From the NCBI GenBank assembly GCA_000697665.1, contig KL197742.1:241606-263296 (forward strand): a stretch of 21,691 bases of DNA, given 5' to 3'. Every line of letters starts with the position of its first letter. Position 1 is the stretch's first letter. A program made the position numbers and the translations under genes. Below are positions 1 through 11,257 of this stretch, in pieces. The DNA is from Jaapia argillacea MUCL 33604 (taxonomy: Eukaryota; Basidiomycota; Agaricomycetes; Jaapiales; Jaapiaceae). The notes beneath the pieces were generated by a model. It was not told the DNA's origin, searched no databases, and was given only the letters and a program-made list of their open reading frames with translations.

Positions 1-1060
1 TGGCCTAGGTTACATACAATCTGTATGTTTTAGTCTACTGGGTACACCATGGGGTAGGTACAATCTGTATACCTGAGTCTAATGGGTATAGCCTAGGGTA
101 GGTACAGTCTGTATAGCTGATTATATCGGGTATGGCCTAGGGTAGGTACAATCTATACACATGAGTCTAACGGGTATAGCCTAGGGTAGGTACAATCTGT
201 ATACCTGAGCCCACTGGGTATGGCCTAGGGTACATACAATCTGTATAAGTAGTATCCTGGGTATGGCCTAGAATAGGTACAGTCTGTATAGCTGATTATA
301 TTGGGTATGGCCTAGGGTACGTACAATCTGTATACTTGAACCCACTGGGTATGGCCTAGGGTACATACAATCTGTATGTCTTGGTCTACTGGGTACAATG
401 TGGGGTGGGTACAATCTGTATACCTGAACCCACTGGGTATGACCTAGGGTAGGTACAATCTGTATACCTGAGTCTAACGGGTATAGCCTAGGGTAGGTAC
501 AATCTGTATACCTAAGTACATCAGGTATGGCCTAGGATACATACAATCTGTACATTTCAGTCTAATGGGTACACCGTGGGGTAGGTGCAATCTGTATAAT
601 TAGTATTCTGGGTATGGCCTAGGGTATATACAGTCTGTATACCTGAGCCTACCAGGTTTGGCCTAGGGTACGTGCAATCTGTATAGATGAGTACATTGGG
701 TATGGCCTGATCCTACATACAGCCTGTATTGGAGACTTGACTGGGTGTGGCCTAGCAAAGGTACAATCTGTATCTCTAGCATGTCTGGTATAGCCTAGTG
801 AAGGTACAATATGTATTGAACATGGGACTGGGTAAGCACTATGGTCAGTACAACCTGTATTGACTATCCTACCAGGTATGCCCAGGGCTAGATACAGTCT
901 GTATCCATTATCAACCAGGTATACCCTGCTTTAGGCACTGGCTGTAATCCCGATATACCCTATTTTGTGGTACATCTGTGTTCCGGGTGGCCTCCGGGTA
1001 GGCTGCAAAATATGCAATCTGTACACACCGGGTATACCCTTAGGTAAGGGTAAAAAGTAC
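1..1060. repeat. Minisatellite, 44-45 bp unit, about two dozen copies
   Basis: The unit reads roughly GGGTATGGCCTAGGGTAG followed by GTACAATCTGTATA and a variable tail such as CCTGAGTCTAA. The CTGTAT core recurs at positions 21, 65 and 108 and onward at steps of 43-45 bp. Units are clear to about position 700 and become more divergent towards 1045. Some variable positions alternate CG, TG and CA between units (for example ATATCGGG near 124, ATATTGGG near 297, ACATCAGG near 508), which fits decay of methylated CpG. No ORF of note crosses it. It could be subtelomeric or pericentromeric satellite DNA, but nothing here proves a location. Confidence 0.95.
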
Positions 1061-1251
1061 TGAAGGGGCTCAGTAGGCGTTGTTCAAAGGTGAGGAGATT
1101 TGCTGTAGTTCAGATTGGAGGGAACAGACTTTTCTGCACAGCCCAGTAAATGGGTTGTATGACCGTCTGATGATCTGTGAGCGGTGTTGGGTTACAAGCA
1201 AGCTGTAATGAGAGGCATCAGAAGACGAAGCCAGACTTAGGAAACGGGGCC

Positions 1252-1692
1252 TTATGCATCGACAGCTGATTGAACATCAGAGCATATCCCCACATGGATG
1301 ATGCTGGAGTTCGTAAGCTCCTGCTGAACACCCAGGAAGCGGTCGTGTAGAGCATGCCAGGAACTCAGGTTCGAAACTTGGATCACACCAATGACATGGT
1401 CAACTGCTCTTTTCTCCCTGGTAAAGGAAAACACTGAAACATAGCTGGGAGGGGGGCCATAGATGGGGTGAAGGATGTGGGTGTGATGGATACCCAACAA
1501 CACATTGGGTTTCATCACTGATAAGCAGAAATTGGATGGTGCCACCCATGGATGTCAGCAAAGGGATTCGAAAGTGATTATGACATGCAGGAACATCTGC
1601 ATAAATACTGCAATGGCAATGTATCCAATGAAGAACAGAAGACTGGAATACTTGACGATGACCCTGGCACAAGTGGTGGCAGAAGGTATCAT
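1252..1692 (-). pseudogene. Broken ORF with one hydrophobic segment, unknown
   Basis: I do not recognise this one. An ATG at 1692 (minus) opens a frame that starts MIPSATTCARVIVKYSSLLF and continues with a hydrophobic stretch that could be a membrane segment. The frame meets TGA at 1555-1557 and then continues, in the same frame, to a stop at 1252. The joined length would be about 147 residues. The TGA follows a C, so it could derive from CGA by a CpG transition, as elsewhere in this window. A TATA-like stretch (tttatata) lies about 50 bp upstream of the ATG on the minus strand. No homologue is recalled, and a chance ORF is a real alternative. Confidence 0.3.
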
Positions 1693-2205
1693 GGTGAAAA
1701 GTAGTTGTGATTGGTGGGAGATGGAAGGCACGAATCGAATATATAAATGGCCTGCTGGTGAGCCACTCGGAATGTGAAATTAGGTCAACAAAGGGACATA
1801 TGTGATGGAGTGCTCTCCTAGTGTAGGTCATCTCCATTGTTATTCAGGGTGGGAGGAAGGAAAGGGCCAGAGGGTTGTACAAAACAGCTTACTGAGTGGA
1901 CCGCTGACAAAGAGGGAAGTATGGGCGCCAAGCTGACACTACGTTTGATTTTCATGTCTTCGATGGGATTTACGGTTGGGTGCTATCAGAGGTGCTGCCA
2001 GGGTTTACACGTTTATGATTAGAGCTCTTGCACATATCAATGCTTTTTCTGGGCCAAACGACTTGGTGCCAGAATGAACACAAGTGCAAACATATGCATT
2101 TGGCAATCCAAGCGACTTCCAAGTTCCAAGTTTGCCTTCAACGTTAACCTGCTTAATGCCTAATTTCTTGAAGTACTTGCTTGAGAGTAGCACTTTGATA
2201 GGCGG
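1693..2205. other. No gene assigned
   Basis: Only short overlapping ORFs on both strands, with no recognisable protein, RNA gene or repeat. Confidence 0.5.
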
Positions 2206-3345
2206 CTAGAAAAGGGTGAACGTCAGTAGTGCGTTGAGAGCTTCATGGCTTGAATCGCGCGAAGGCAGCTCAAGATGCTGGGTTGTTGGAGGGTGATTTG
2301 AATTGATGATTGGTAAGATTCAGTCCCCTCCATAATTCAGCCCAGGTCGCTAATTGATTGGACAGGCTGTTGGGGTAGCATCAACATATGTGCCTGGAGC
2401 TCTCAGGTCTGCCCAGTTTTTCTCTTTCACGTCCAGCCAAGATTTTTGGCACATCTGACAGAGCATCTGGATGCAGTTCTTATTCAATCTCATGTTGTCA
2501 GCACATCACTTCCGTTGCGTGGCGCGGGGGAGATCACTTCGATGGTAGCCCTTTGATAGTCCTGCAGGGTAGAAAAGGGTGAATGTTGGTAGCACTATGA
2601 GAGCTTCGTGGCTTGAATCGCGTGAAGGCAACTTCAGATGGATGCAGGATCTCGAATTCGAAGGAGCTTCGATCAGGTTTCGATTGGTATGGTTTTGTTC
2701 TCTTTGTATTTCACCAAGGTTGCTAACTTGTGCACAGCGATTCTGTCTTGTCAGCAACACATGAAGGAGACTTGAAGGTGCCAAAATCAACCTGGGCGAC
2801 TGGATGAGTCAAATTTCTTGTGAGTTTTTTCTTTCACTCTCAGCCAAACTCTATGAGGCGTCTGATAGTGTACCGGAAGCAATTATGTCATTGCCAACGC
2901 ATCAAGCCCATTGCATGGTGTTGGGGGAGATCGCTTCGATGGTAGCCCTTTGATAGTCCTCTGGGCTAAAAAAGAGCGAATGTCAGTAGTGCTTTGAGAG
3001 TGTCGCGGCTTGATTTGCGTGAAGGCAACTTCCGATGCAGGATCTGATAGGAGATTCGATTCAGTGTCAATTGGTAAGATTTTTTTCTCTTCGTATTTCG
3101 CCAAGGTCGCTGACTTTTGCGCAGCGCTTCTGTCTTGTTAACACATGAAGGGGGCTTGGAGGCGTAGAAATTGACTCAAACAGTTGGGTGAATTGAAGTT
3201 CTTGTGAGTTTTCTCTTTCACTCTCAGCCAAAGTCCTCGAGGCGTCTAATGGTGTATCTGGAAACAGTTCTGCTGTTGCCAGTACGTCACTGTCATTGTA
3301 TGGCGTCAGGGGATCCCCTTGATGGCAGCCTTTTGGGTGGTTCTC
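2206..3345. repeat. Diverged tandem repeat, period about 360-400 bp, about three copies
   Basis: Two marker blocks recur in order. Block 1 (AGAAAAGGGTGAA..CAGTAG..GAGAGCTTC..GGCTTGAATCGCG) occurs near 2208, 2570 and 2965. Block 2 (TTTCTCTTTCAC..CAGCCAA..GGGGGAGATC..TTCGATGGTAGCCCTTTG) occurs near 2415, 2825 and 3209. Copies are visibly diverged, with substitutions and small indels, so the array is old. The last copy runs into an ORF that opens at 3204. No protein is recognisable in any copy, although each could derive from a duplicated gene fragment. Confidence 0.85.
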
Positions 3346-3605
3346 TTGACCAGAGTGAGTCTCTAGCCCAGTCTGCTCTTCATCACCATCCTGACATCCT
3401 GCAAGTGTTTGTCCTGAATTGGTTGGAAACTGTGTTTGAGCATTCTTATTGCCGTCCCACCCGTCCCCAAAGTGTTTGTCCTACAAGCTCAATCCATGGC
3501 TGTCTACTTGACATTACGGGAGCTCAGCTTATTTCGACTTCTCCAATACGTGATAACGGTCAACAGACGTCCTTTGTATTGACTACCTCTTTCCTTGCTT
3601 CACGT

Positions 3606-4262
3606 ATGTCTCGTCAACTCAATCCTACCGAACACAACATCCGCACCATCATATCAACTACACCTGGGACTGTTGGATTGGGAGTGGAGGGCTTTGTGAT
3701 AAAGAATGGGCTGAGTACTGTGCATGGTGCGGAGGTTGGGGCTGGGGCTGGTGGGAGAAGAGGGCTGGGTCAGAGGAATGAGAGTGGGACTGGTGTCAAT
3801 GATGTCGAGGAGGGTAATCTGGAGGATGATATTCAGAGTTTGTTCTCCATTAGGTATGATTAAGTTGTTTGCTTCATGTATGTTGACTAACATCAAGTGC
3901 TGTTTATTCTCGTTTATCAGATTGAATACCCCAGATCGTTCAGCTGCAGCCTCATTGATGAAGGATGAGGAACTTCCTGAGCCAAGGTTACAAATCAGTC
4001 AGCCCCATCTACTCACTAATAGTACCTCTGTAAGTCGATCACACCATTTTGCTGGAACAATTTTTGTTAAAGCATGTGTATTTAGCAGACGATGAGAAGG
4101 AACGGAACCAGGAACCTGACTTATGACCCACCATCCTCCACACCAACTTCCTTCGCCGTTCCATCCTGGTATTACAAACTAGGGAATGTCTGGGGTATCA
4201 GTGGGAGTTGTTTCAACTCTTCACCACGAGAGCATTCCAGTTTATCAGATTCTGTCCACTAA
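3606..4262 (+). CDS. Possible three-exon gene, function unknown
   Basis: I do not recognise the product. The ATG at 3606 starts MSRQLNPTEHNIRTIISTTP. Exon 1 ends at 3853 with a GTATGA donor, and intron 3854-3920 ends in TTTATCAG. Exon 2 is 3921-4029 with a GTAAGT donor, and intron 4030-4088 ends in TTAGCAG. Exon 3 runs in frame to TAA at 4260-4262. Phases agree at both junctions, giving about 176 residues, rich in Gly, Asn, Ser and Asp/Glu in the middle, without a clear domain. The same frame is open upstream of 3606 into the 390 bp repeats, so the true start is uncertain. It lies just upstream of a decayed ATPase and could itself be a truncated remnant whose 3' part has decayed; the first exon might even be an N-terminus once joined to other sequence. 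Confidence 0.4.
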
Positions 4263-4484
4263 CGAGCCATGGGAGGTCGGTTTCAAGAGACGAATAGGAA
4301 TTCGGTTGCGTATGGGAAGCTGCCTATAGGGAATCAGATGGAGTTGGATAAGAGGACGAGGGCTGGTGTAGTCGGACGATGGGAGGATGCGCATGTTTCC
4401 AGATGGTGGTCATAGTCAAAGTCGGTATGTGCGGAGAGAATGTCAGAGGGTTGTGCCTGCTTAGCGACAGCCACCATATGGAAT

Positions 4485-6890
4485 TGGATGAGAGACTGGA
4501 GGGAGAGGAAGGGTTGATGTTTGTGAGAAGGTTAGGGATGGGTTTGGCAGGGGGATTACAGGGTGCGGTTGCCTTGGCTGAGAGGAGTTGTATTGCACAC
4601 TTGTTCGGAATGGTTCGTCGCTGTCCTCTCTCCTTCCGTCCTACCACCCTCACACTTTCTGCCCCCCATCTGTTAGGAAGAGAACAGGCATGGTAATCTC
4701 CATTGGCACTCAAACTGAATTCGGCGCCAAATTCTCTATGCCCTCCAAACAGGAAGAAAAATGTATGCTGTTACAGTTGAGTTGGCAAAGAAGCTGAAGG
4801 TTTTGAATTTTGGGATTATTAGGGTTATTTGTGTTGTGTGGTTTGGCAGACGAGGAGAGCATCAGGGAAGTTTGCTATCATTGTGAGTTTCTCCTTTCCT
4901 TTCCTTCCCCCTTCTCCTTTCCTCCTCTACCCCCCTCCCTCCCCCTTTTCCATTACTTTCATATAATGGGTCAACAATATGCTCACCATTCTTTCTCTTG
5001 CGTGGGCACAGTATCACTGGCAGTAGCAGCTATACCTGAAGGTTTACTGATAGTAAGAACTGTTACTTTGGCGCTTGGAGAGTTGAAGATGTGAGGAGGA
5101 AAGTGATTGTGAGGAAGTTGCATTCGGCTGAGGCGTCGGGGAGTGTTTCAGCTGTTTGTTTGGATAAGACTGGTATGTGCTTTTTCTTCTGTTTTGGGTG
5201 TGAGGTAGGTGGGAGGTGCACGGATGTGGATCTTTGTCGCGCACACACCATCCAGTTTCAGCCATATACCATCTGCTTTTGAACATATACTCCCTTCCTT
5301 TATGCATACACCCACCTCTCATACTTTCCTGCCATTTCCTGCCTTCGCCTCAATGCTGACATGCGTTACCTAGGCACATAAACAAATTGCCACAGGCAAG
5401 ACGATCCCTATCGACCCTTCCTCCCCCACGCCACCATCCAAGCACATCTCAGGAGTGACAACCAAGACACTGAAATTGGGTGTCATAACATGCGAGTGAG
5501 TACAGATGTGGTTGGGGTTTATCATGGATGTGGCCTTGTTGAATTTTTTGTGTTTTTGGAAGAGGGATTATAGGAAGGTGCGTTTCTCGTTTTTGCTATT
5601 GTTGTCCCAGAGAAGATGCTGAAGTGTGGGGGTTGGACAGGGCTTCACTCAGCTTTCGAAACGGCCTTTCAGTCTGAAACTATGTTTATGGCTGTTAGCG
5701 GTTTTCATGGTTTTCAGCCTGGTGATCCTCAAGTCAATGGGACGGCGCACAAGGAGATGTATTACACCAAGGGTTCATTGATGCTATCATCTCTCGATGA
5801 AAGTTTTACTACGTCTCAGACGATTTGACAACTTTACTTGATGCCAATACTCGGAATGTCGCTCTCAACAAAGCTCAGGCCACCGCTGCTAAAGGTCTAC
5901 AGGTTATTGCTATGGTTCACAGACATGGATCTGTCGATCCCATTTAGTTTCGGATCTCTCTTCAGTGGCGCCTTCGACTTCTTCGAAATCGATCCATTCG
6001 TTGAGGGTGGGCATACCTGATTCGGACCATTTGGTGTTTCTTGGGTTTCAGACCGTGTTGGACCCACCTAGGAAAGGAGTGGCGGATGTCATTGGGTTGT
6101 TATAAAGTGGTGGGGTATAGGTTGTGATGATTACTGGGGATGCTGAGGAGAGTGCTTTGGGTGCTGGGAGAGAACTCGGGTTGCTGGTTGGTAGGGGTGG
6201 TGGGTCTAGGCAGTCGAGGGGTGAGAGTTTGGCTTTGGCTGGGGGTTTGGAGCGTTTGGGTATGGGGAATGGGAGAGGGAAGGGTCGTGTTGGGTCATCG
6301 AGTCAGGCGGGAGGAACATATTGTTTCACTGGGGCTATGATTGATAGGATGACAAAAGCACAGTTGAGGGAGGTGGTGTGGTGTTAGCATTTTCGCCAGG
6401 ACCAAGCTGGGGCATAGGGGATTGTGAAGGCTCTTCAGTCGAGAGGGACGGTTGTTGCTATGACTGGCAATGGTGGTATGTCTCTTTCCTCTTTTTACTA
6501 TGGTGATTGTGTGGACCTCATGGATGGAGCCCCGCAGTTGTTTGACCCATCACTTGGAGGGTTGACTATGCTTCTGTATGAAACTCAATGTGGTCATTGG
6601 AGTGATGGGATGGGCCCTCCTGCAATGCCAAGGCCCTCGAGAGTCACTAATCCACCCCCGTCTGACCGTCGCGGAGCGTTACCACTCCATATGAGGAGTC
6701 AACCCTCTGTATGTCCCAATGAACCCATCGCACCTCCCCATCTCAATATCAATCCCAATGTCCTGTCATTCGTCCAATCTCTGGATTGGACCATGGTGAT
6801 CTTGATGCTGGCTCATGAGTGGGAAAGGGTTGGGGTTTATCTTGGTGTTAGGTGGCTGAGCGAAGGAAGATGTTTGGTGCGATGAGCTGC
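4485..6890 (+). pseudogene. Decayed P-type Ca2+/Mn2+-ATPase, PMR1/SPCA type
   Basis: Scattered blocks in several frames follow the order of Golgi/secretory-pathway Ca2+-ATPases. They are: ERSCIA and TGMVISIGTQTEFGAKFSM (4575-4745; actuator region); VSLAVAAIPEG then TVTLALGELKM (4998-5094; the M4 calcium-site PEGL segment); KVIVRKL, GSVSAVCLDKTG (about 5098-5172; the phosphorylation loop DKTG); VSGFHGFQP and YYTKGSL (about 5690-5780; nucleotide-binding domain, KGA-like); LDPPRKGVADVIG (about 6056); VVMITGDAEESALGAGRELG (about 6120); RGTVVAMTGNGG (about 6445; normally MTGDGVND). Frameshifts and stops separate the blocks, and probable introns with GT and AG borders remain (for example after DKTG at about 5172). 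It is therefore a decayed copy of a genomic gene rather than a retrocopy. The Asp to Asn/Gly changes in the hinge motif would abolish activity. The ends are approximate; the 5' part before 4485 and the C-terminal membrane helices are not recognisable. Confidence 0.85.
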
Positions 6891-8040
6891 AAAGTCAGGT
6901 TGGACTCAGGGGGAAGTGATTCGTTGGGCTTTGGTTGCCACCTGTCTGTATGTCCCTCCTTTTCTTCGTCAAGTACCTCAACTGACTCCCACTGTAGTCA
7001 GTGATGAAGCTGTGCAGTGATTACACTGCACCCCAATGGCGCACCCATTTGCAAAAGCACTCAAAGATCTCCATGTCCAACCTGGAACCTGACTCAACCT
7101 CCATAGGCGAGAGGTTTTATGAGTTTTTTTTTTGAGGATTAAGAGCCTACAGTGATGACATGGTGGTGTGTATAGTTCACACCTTGGACTGCATCTGTTG
7201 TTGTTACCCCAGGTAGGTGGTGGGTGTTTCTCGCCATGAGCATTGGGAGCTGATGTTTTTGCTAGTTCTGGGTGTTCTACTTGAAAGGTGTTGGCAATAT
7301 CCCATGGCAAGTACCTCCTCAGTCCTTCCCCCCCCTGCAACTGATGTTTTATCATTTAGCCATGGGTATGGCTTCGACACTTTTATGAGGGTTGGATAGT
7401 TTCTGCACTTGCCTTCAGTGACGCCAACAATCTCCGTCACATGTGAGCATCTTTTCACAGGCCATTGGTCCAAAATTGATCGTATCATTCAGTCAGATTC
7501 TGCTCAGTGGTCTGATCACCTTATACTCGTTCATCCATGAGATATGTACCTGCAGGTCCTGTTCTAAGGATCCAAAGCTTCTGCAATCCAGATCATGACT
7601 GACATCCTCGCCTTCGTGGCAAACTGCCAGGTGTCACCACTCTCCAAATATCCAAGATTGATCCCTCAGACTTCAAGATGTTGGACCACCGTTCAACAAT
7701 GCTTCTCCAAGCCGCCCATTCCCATACAGAAACCATGGGCGAGGACTTTCTGCGGGGTTTGTTTGGTACCGTTGGCAGAGGTGAAAGCTAAGGTGTGTCT
7801 GTCCTTCGTCTGTCGACGGGTATTCATTATCTAACTTGATTTTTTAGGTTGAGGGGTGTGAAAACAAGGTCGCACTGGGTCTACGAGTGCATCTGAAGCT
7901 TGATGCAACTGCAAACATCAAGAGTAAATTATGACATGGCGCTTTGATCTGCGAAAGAGAACGATTCGACACGTCAGTGACCAGTAAGAAATTGTTTTCT
8001 CTCCGGTGATTTCATGCTGTACCGTTTTTTATTCAATGCG
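6891..8040. other. Unassigned, probably decayed coding DNA
   Basis: Short ORFs only. A plus-strand stretch near 7655-7790, read in an ORF-less frame, gives KIDPSDFKMLDHRSTMLL followed by a GEDFLRGLFGTVGRGE-like segment. It looks protein-like but I cannot name it. It may be the rest of the ATPase neighbourhood or a different gene remnant. Confidence 0.4.
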
Positions 8041-8470
8041 TGCTCAATGCCCTCTCCACATGTACAGATCCACCCATACTCAACCGATACCACCCTGCGC
8101 ACTGTCTTACCGTGCAAATCTGCTCTCCTTTTCGTTTTGAAGTGACATCGCCATCCAGATTAATCTGCATGATCCCACCAGAGACCTGGGTGTCCACCAC
8201 TGCTACCTTCACGGTCTCCGATTTGGAGCTGACCCTCATTCAGTTGTTGGCGTCATTGAATGTGTGCTCGACACCCTCCCACATGTTCAGATCCACCCAT
8301 GCTCATCCCATATCACCCTACACACTGTTTTACAGTGCAAATGTCCTCTCCTTTTCGTTTTGAACAACATCGCCAATCTGCATGATCTTTCTGGAGACCT
8401 AGTTGTCCACCACTGATATCTTCACATTCTCCGATTTGGGGCTAACCCTCATACAGCCATTGGTGCTCAT
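8041..8470. repeat. Tandem duplication, 224 bp period, two copies
   Basis: The segment starting TGCTCAATGCCCTC at 8041 is repeated from TGCTCGACACCCTCCC at 8265. Shared landmarks include CAGATCCACCCAT, CTCCTTTTCGTTTTGAA, CTGCATGATC and TCCGATTTGG. The second copy has many substitutions and small deletions. Nothing recognisable is encoded. Confidence 0.85.
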
Positions 8471-9554
8471 GGTCCCTCCATCCCACTGTTGTCATCCCCA
8501 ATTCCTATGCCAGTCGATCCCACGGATCTTGAATCCAAGGACCCATATTCGACCTATCTTGAGACAAATCCACCCTCCCACCCACAGATACACAAAATTG
8601 ATTATCACCAGGCCAAATATTATTCCTCATAGGCTGAGGTTGACCGGAATCTGCAAACCTACACTGGTACCTTGACCATGAGAGAAACAAGGTTGACACC
8701 GTATCACCCTCTCAACGGTTACCCAGCAGCAGCAAGTGTACGGAGGTCCGCTTGAACGTGTTACATATGACACGTTGACACTCACTGTATATCAGGTGCA
8801 GAGTCCTCTCTGATTTTTGGCCCACTGGATCGTCCTGAGCAATATGATTCCACAGATCACCACAACAGGGGGCCCAATCTCGGGATATCCATGATCCAGA
8901 ACAGCATGTCAACCACCCCTTGTTCACGGCAGTTTCTTGATGGAGTCCCAGAGGCCACTGGCATCCAAATTCTTCCCCTCAGCAGCTGTTCATCCTGTGT
9001 CGTCCATCTCATGTGTATCAGACTACTGTTGCTCCATCCTACCACTCCCATCCTCAGTCCGACCTCCCCTTCTTGACACAGTGGTTCAGGTACCATCCAT
9101 AACACCCACCTCTTGACATTCAACTTCTAACCATCGGCTCTTGCATGAAGCTAAACACCTACACATCCCACCGCCAGCCATGATTCCACACAGATGCTGG
9201 AGAAATGTCCTCCCATCATTCATTTAGGGTTTAGGATGTGGGAGCAGGGTCTTGTAGTGCGGTCCCCCAATCCCCTTTGTCTCTGTAGCACTGCCTGATT
9301 GAGTATGCAAGCGACTTGTACTAAGTAATGACTGCAATAAAAGCACACTGGTGTGAAAATGAAATTCTTCTATCCTTGCAAAAGGTCTGGCAGCAGAATC
9401 TATACAATTGTTGTCAAAGCTGCAGCTGAACCTATGTCTAAACCACAATGTATATGCTCTGAACCTCATGGATGGCACGACTGATAATGGTACGACTCTG
9501 GCTCTTCAAAGGATTTGTCGATAATCCATACATTCTGTCTCCAGCGACCAACAT
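8471..9554. other. Unassigned, possible gene remnant
   Basis: Plus-strand fragments in changing frames look protein-like, for example TGTLTMRETRLTPYHPLNGY near 8668 and PLDRPEQYDSTDHH near 8825, with frameshifts and stops between them. I do not recognise a family. 9100-9554 holds nothing supportable. Confidence 0.35.
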
Positions 9555-9567
9555 CATCAGGAAAAAA

Positions 9568-9594
9568 GGTTTGGAGCGAGAAGCAGTCCAGACC
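9568..9594. repeat. Terminal hairpin of Plavaka copy A
   Basis: GGTTTGGA and TCCAGACC form an imperfect 8 bp stem around a short loop; the same structure is at 11000-11026 in copy B. The loop contains AGAAGC, which could alternatively pair with GCTTCT just downstream (9595-9600). Hairpins close to transposon ends are often transposase binding or processing sites; that role is inferred. Confidence 0.6.
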
Positions 9595-9825
9595 GCTTCT
9601 ATAGATAGATCCTTCTAAATTAGGCAAAATTTCACCTTTCCCAGAATCTAGAGCATTCTGGATTTCTCAAAATTTTGGAAAAGAACTCTAAAGACAAGTT
9701 TTTTTGAGACGTCTTGAAACACATCACTATAAGCGCCATTGACAGGAAGGCACTTCTGTTCCTCAGATTATAGAGAACTCCAGACTACTACAGATTGAAC
9801 CCAGTAATTCTATAGTGTCCATAGT

Positions 9826-10434
9826 TCACCAGATGCATTGATATGAGTATAAGGAAGTCCAATTATTGACAAAGAAGGAACTGCAAAGGTCAAGAACATT
9901 GTTTGTGTCCCAGGACGCCTCTGGTGTATCCTTCAGAGTCTTAGGAAACTTGGGAACCAATTGACAGCTCTGACAAATATCTGCAACCTTCACTACCTCA
10001 CCAGGAGGAGAACCATCAGATCACAAGGCAGGTTTACTCACATCATACATCATGTGGTTTGGATCCGCAACCCATTTTAGCTTGCTGTACCACTGGATGT
10101 AAGCCAAGGGCTCAGCTGGCCATTCTTTTGGAGTGGTGACATGGTCGTGGCAAGATTCATCCCAAACCTTTGAAGGAAGTTTGAAAATGCAGTGCACCCT
10201 CCCCACTCTTGTACCTAACAAGAATTTAGTGGGAGTTATAAGGATGTATTCAGAAGGACAATGATCTTACCTTGCAAACCAGTAGATTCTGCTTCATCAT
10301 CAACAATCAGGATTGCAGTATCGTAACGTGCAGGTTTTTTCTTGATTGTAGGGTGAGCCTTGATAATACCCCTCTCTTCCTTCTGGTCATGAAGCTCTGG
10401 AGGTGAGAATTTGACGTTGTGATAAATGTCAAGA
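9826..10434 (-). pseudogene. Plavaka transposase C-terminal fragment (copy A)
   Basis: The reading frame matches the C-terminus of the copy B transposase. A 56 bp intron is conserved at 10215-10270. The last exon starts TRVGRV and carries KLPSKVWDESCHDHV and, further on, LVPKFP and NNVLDLCSSFFVN, ending at 9826. An in-frame TGA at 10021-10023 stands where copy B has CGA (Arg), so the fragment is dead by a CpG transition as well as by truncation. Upstream of the intron, the frame runs into the N gap at 10435. Confidence 0.8.
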
Positions 10435-10528
10435 NNNNNNNNNNNNNNNNNNNNNNNNNNNNNNNNNNNNNNNNNNNNNNNNNNNNNNNNNNNNNNNNNN
10501 NNNNNNNNNNNNNNNNNNNNNNNNNNNN
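10435..10528. other. Assembly gap (94 N)
   Basis: A run of N inside the repeat. Any ORF reported across it is meaningless. It probably marks a scaffold join in Plavaka sequence that short reads could not resolve. Confidence 0.99.
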
Positions 10529-10986
10529 AGCTTCCTTCAAACATTAGCACCTTTAGGTCTCTGAGGGCTGTCCAGAGGTTCAAACTGGATGGCATAATCA
10601 AGCATTTCAGAAGTAACAAAGGGGAACAACTATGCCACAAAGACTGAGATGATGGGGTGACACCTATAGATGATTTGGTATAGAGGCTTTGTAGACTATT
10701 CTGGGTGATGGGAAAAAGAGCTGGAGTAGGGATTGAGGGAAGATATGAAAAGCATAGAAATACAGCTGATTGGAAGGGTTCAGGTATGCAACCTGGGACA
10801 TTACCTGATAACAGGAGACCTTGTGATGGGGTTGGTGATGTCATCTTCATGGGCAAGGTTAGTGTTGTTAGTGTTTTGTTTTTGTCATCTCCAGTCCTTG
10901 TTACTGATCTTCCTTCTTGTGTAGACTAATACTCAACATGGTGAAGCTTGGGATGCCTTCCAATATGACAGCCATGTCTGTCCATA
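10529..10986. other. Unassigned spacer between Plavaka copies A and B
   Basis: Not homologous to copy B. Small ORFs on both strands; a possible GT-AG intron at about 10859-10924 (aggttagt ... tgtgtag, plus strand) hints at a gene remnant, but no family is recognisable. Confidence 0.4.
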
Positions 10987-10999
10987 CATCAGGAAAAAA

Positions 11000-11026
11000 G
11001 GTTTGGAGCAAGAAGCAGTCCAGACC
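11000..11026. repeat. Terminal hairpin of Plavaka copy B
   Basis: Same stem as in copy A (GGTTTGGA / TCCAGACC). One loop CpG present in A (GCGAG) is CA here (GCAAG). Confidence 0.6.
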
Positions 11027-11257
11027 GCTTCTATAGATAGATCCTTCTAAATTAGGCAAAATTTCACCTTTCCCAGAATCTAGAGCGTTCTGGATTTCTC
11101 AAAATTCTGGAAAAGAACTCTAAAGACAAGTTTTTTTGAGACGTCTGGAAAAACATCACTATAAGCGCCATTGACAGGAAGGCGCTTCTGTTCCTCAGAT
11201 TATAGAGAACTCCAGACTACTACAGATTGAACCCAGTAATTCTATAGCGTCCATAGT

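Larger units (their letters stand above)
9555..10434. mobile_element. Plavaka copy A, 3' part, truncated by assembly gap
   Basis: This segment is about 96% identical to 10987 onward (copy B). Both start CATCAGGAAAAAAGGTTTGG, then carry a terminal hairpin, a short non-coding stretch and the end of the minus-strand transposase. The match continues up to the N run at 10435. The sequence beyond the gap (10529-10986) does not match B, so the element is either truncated or continues into different DNA. Compared with B, many CG sites have become TG or CA. Confidence 0.85.

Noticed and set aside
1368-1377. GGTTCGAAAC, similar to a tRNA B box
   Set aside because: No matching A box, no cloverleaf and no T run nearby; not enough for a tRNA or SINE.
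4485-8000. Classical repeat-induced point mutation of the ATPase copy
   Set aside because: The sequence is not strongly AT-shifted, and damage is by frameshifts and mixed substitutions; only CpG-type decay is supported elsewhere in the window.
10236-10856. 206-codon minus-strand ORF
   Set aside because: It crosses the N gap and joins the Plavaka C-terminal frame to unrelated spacer.
10889-10910. CTCCAGTCCTTGTTACTGAT resembles the inverse of the Plavaka left terminus
   Set aside because: The match needs several mismatches and a gap, and the adjacent hairpin is absent, so it is likely chance; it would only matter as a right end of copy A.
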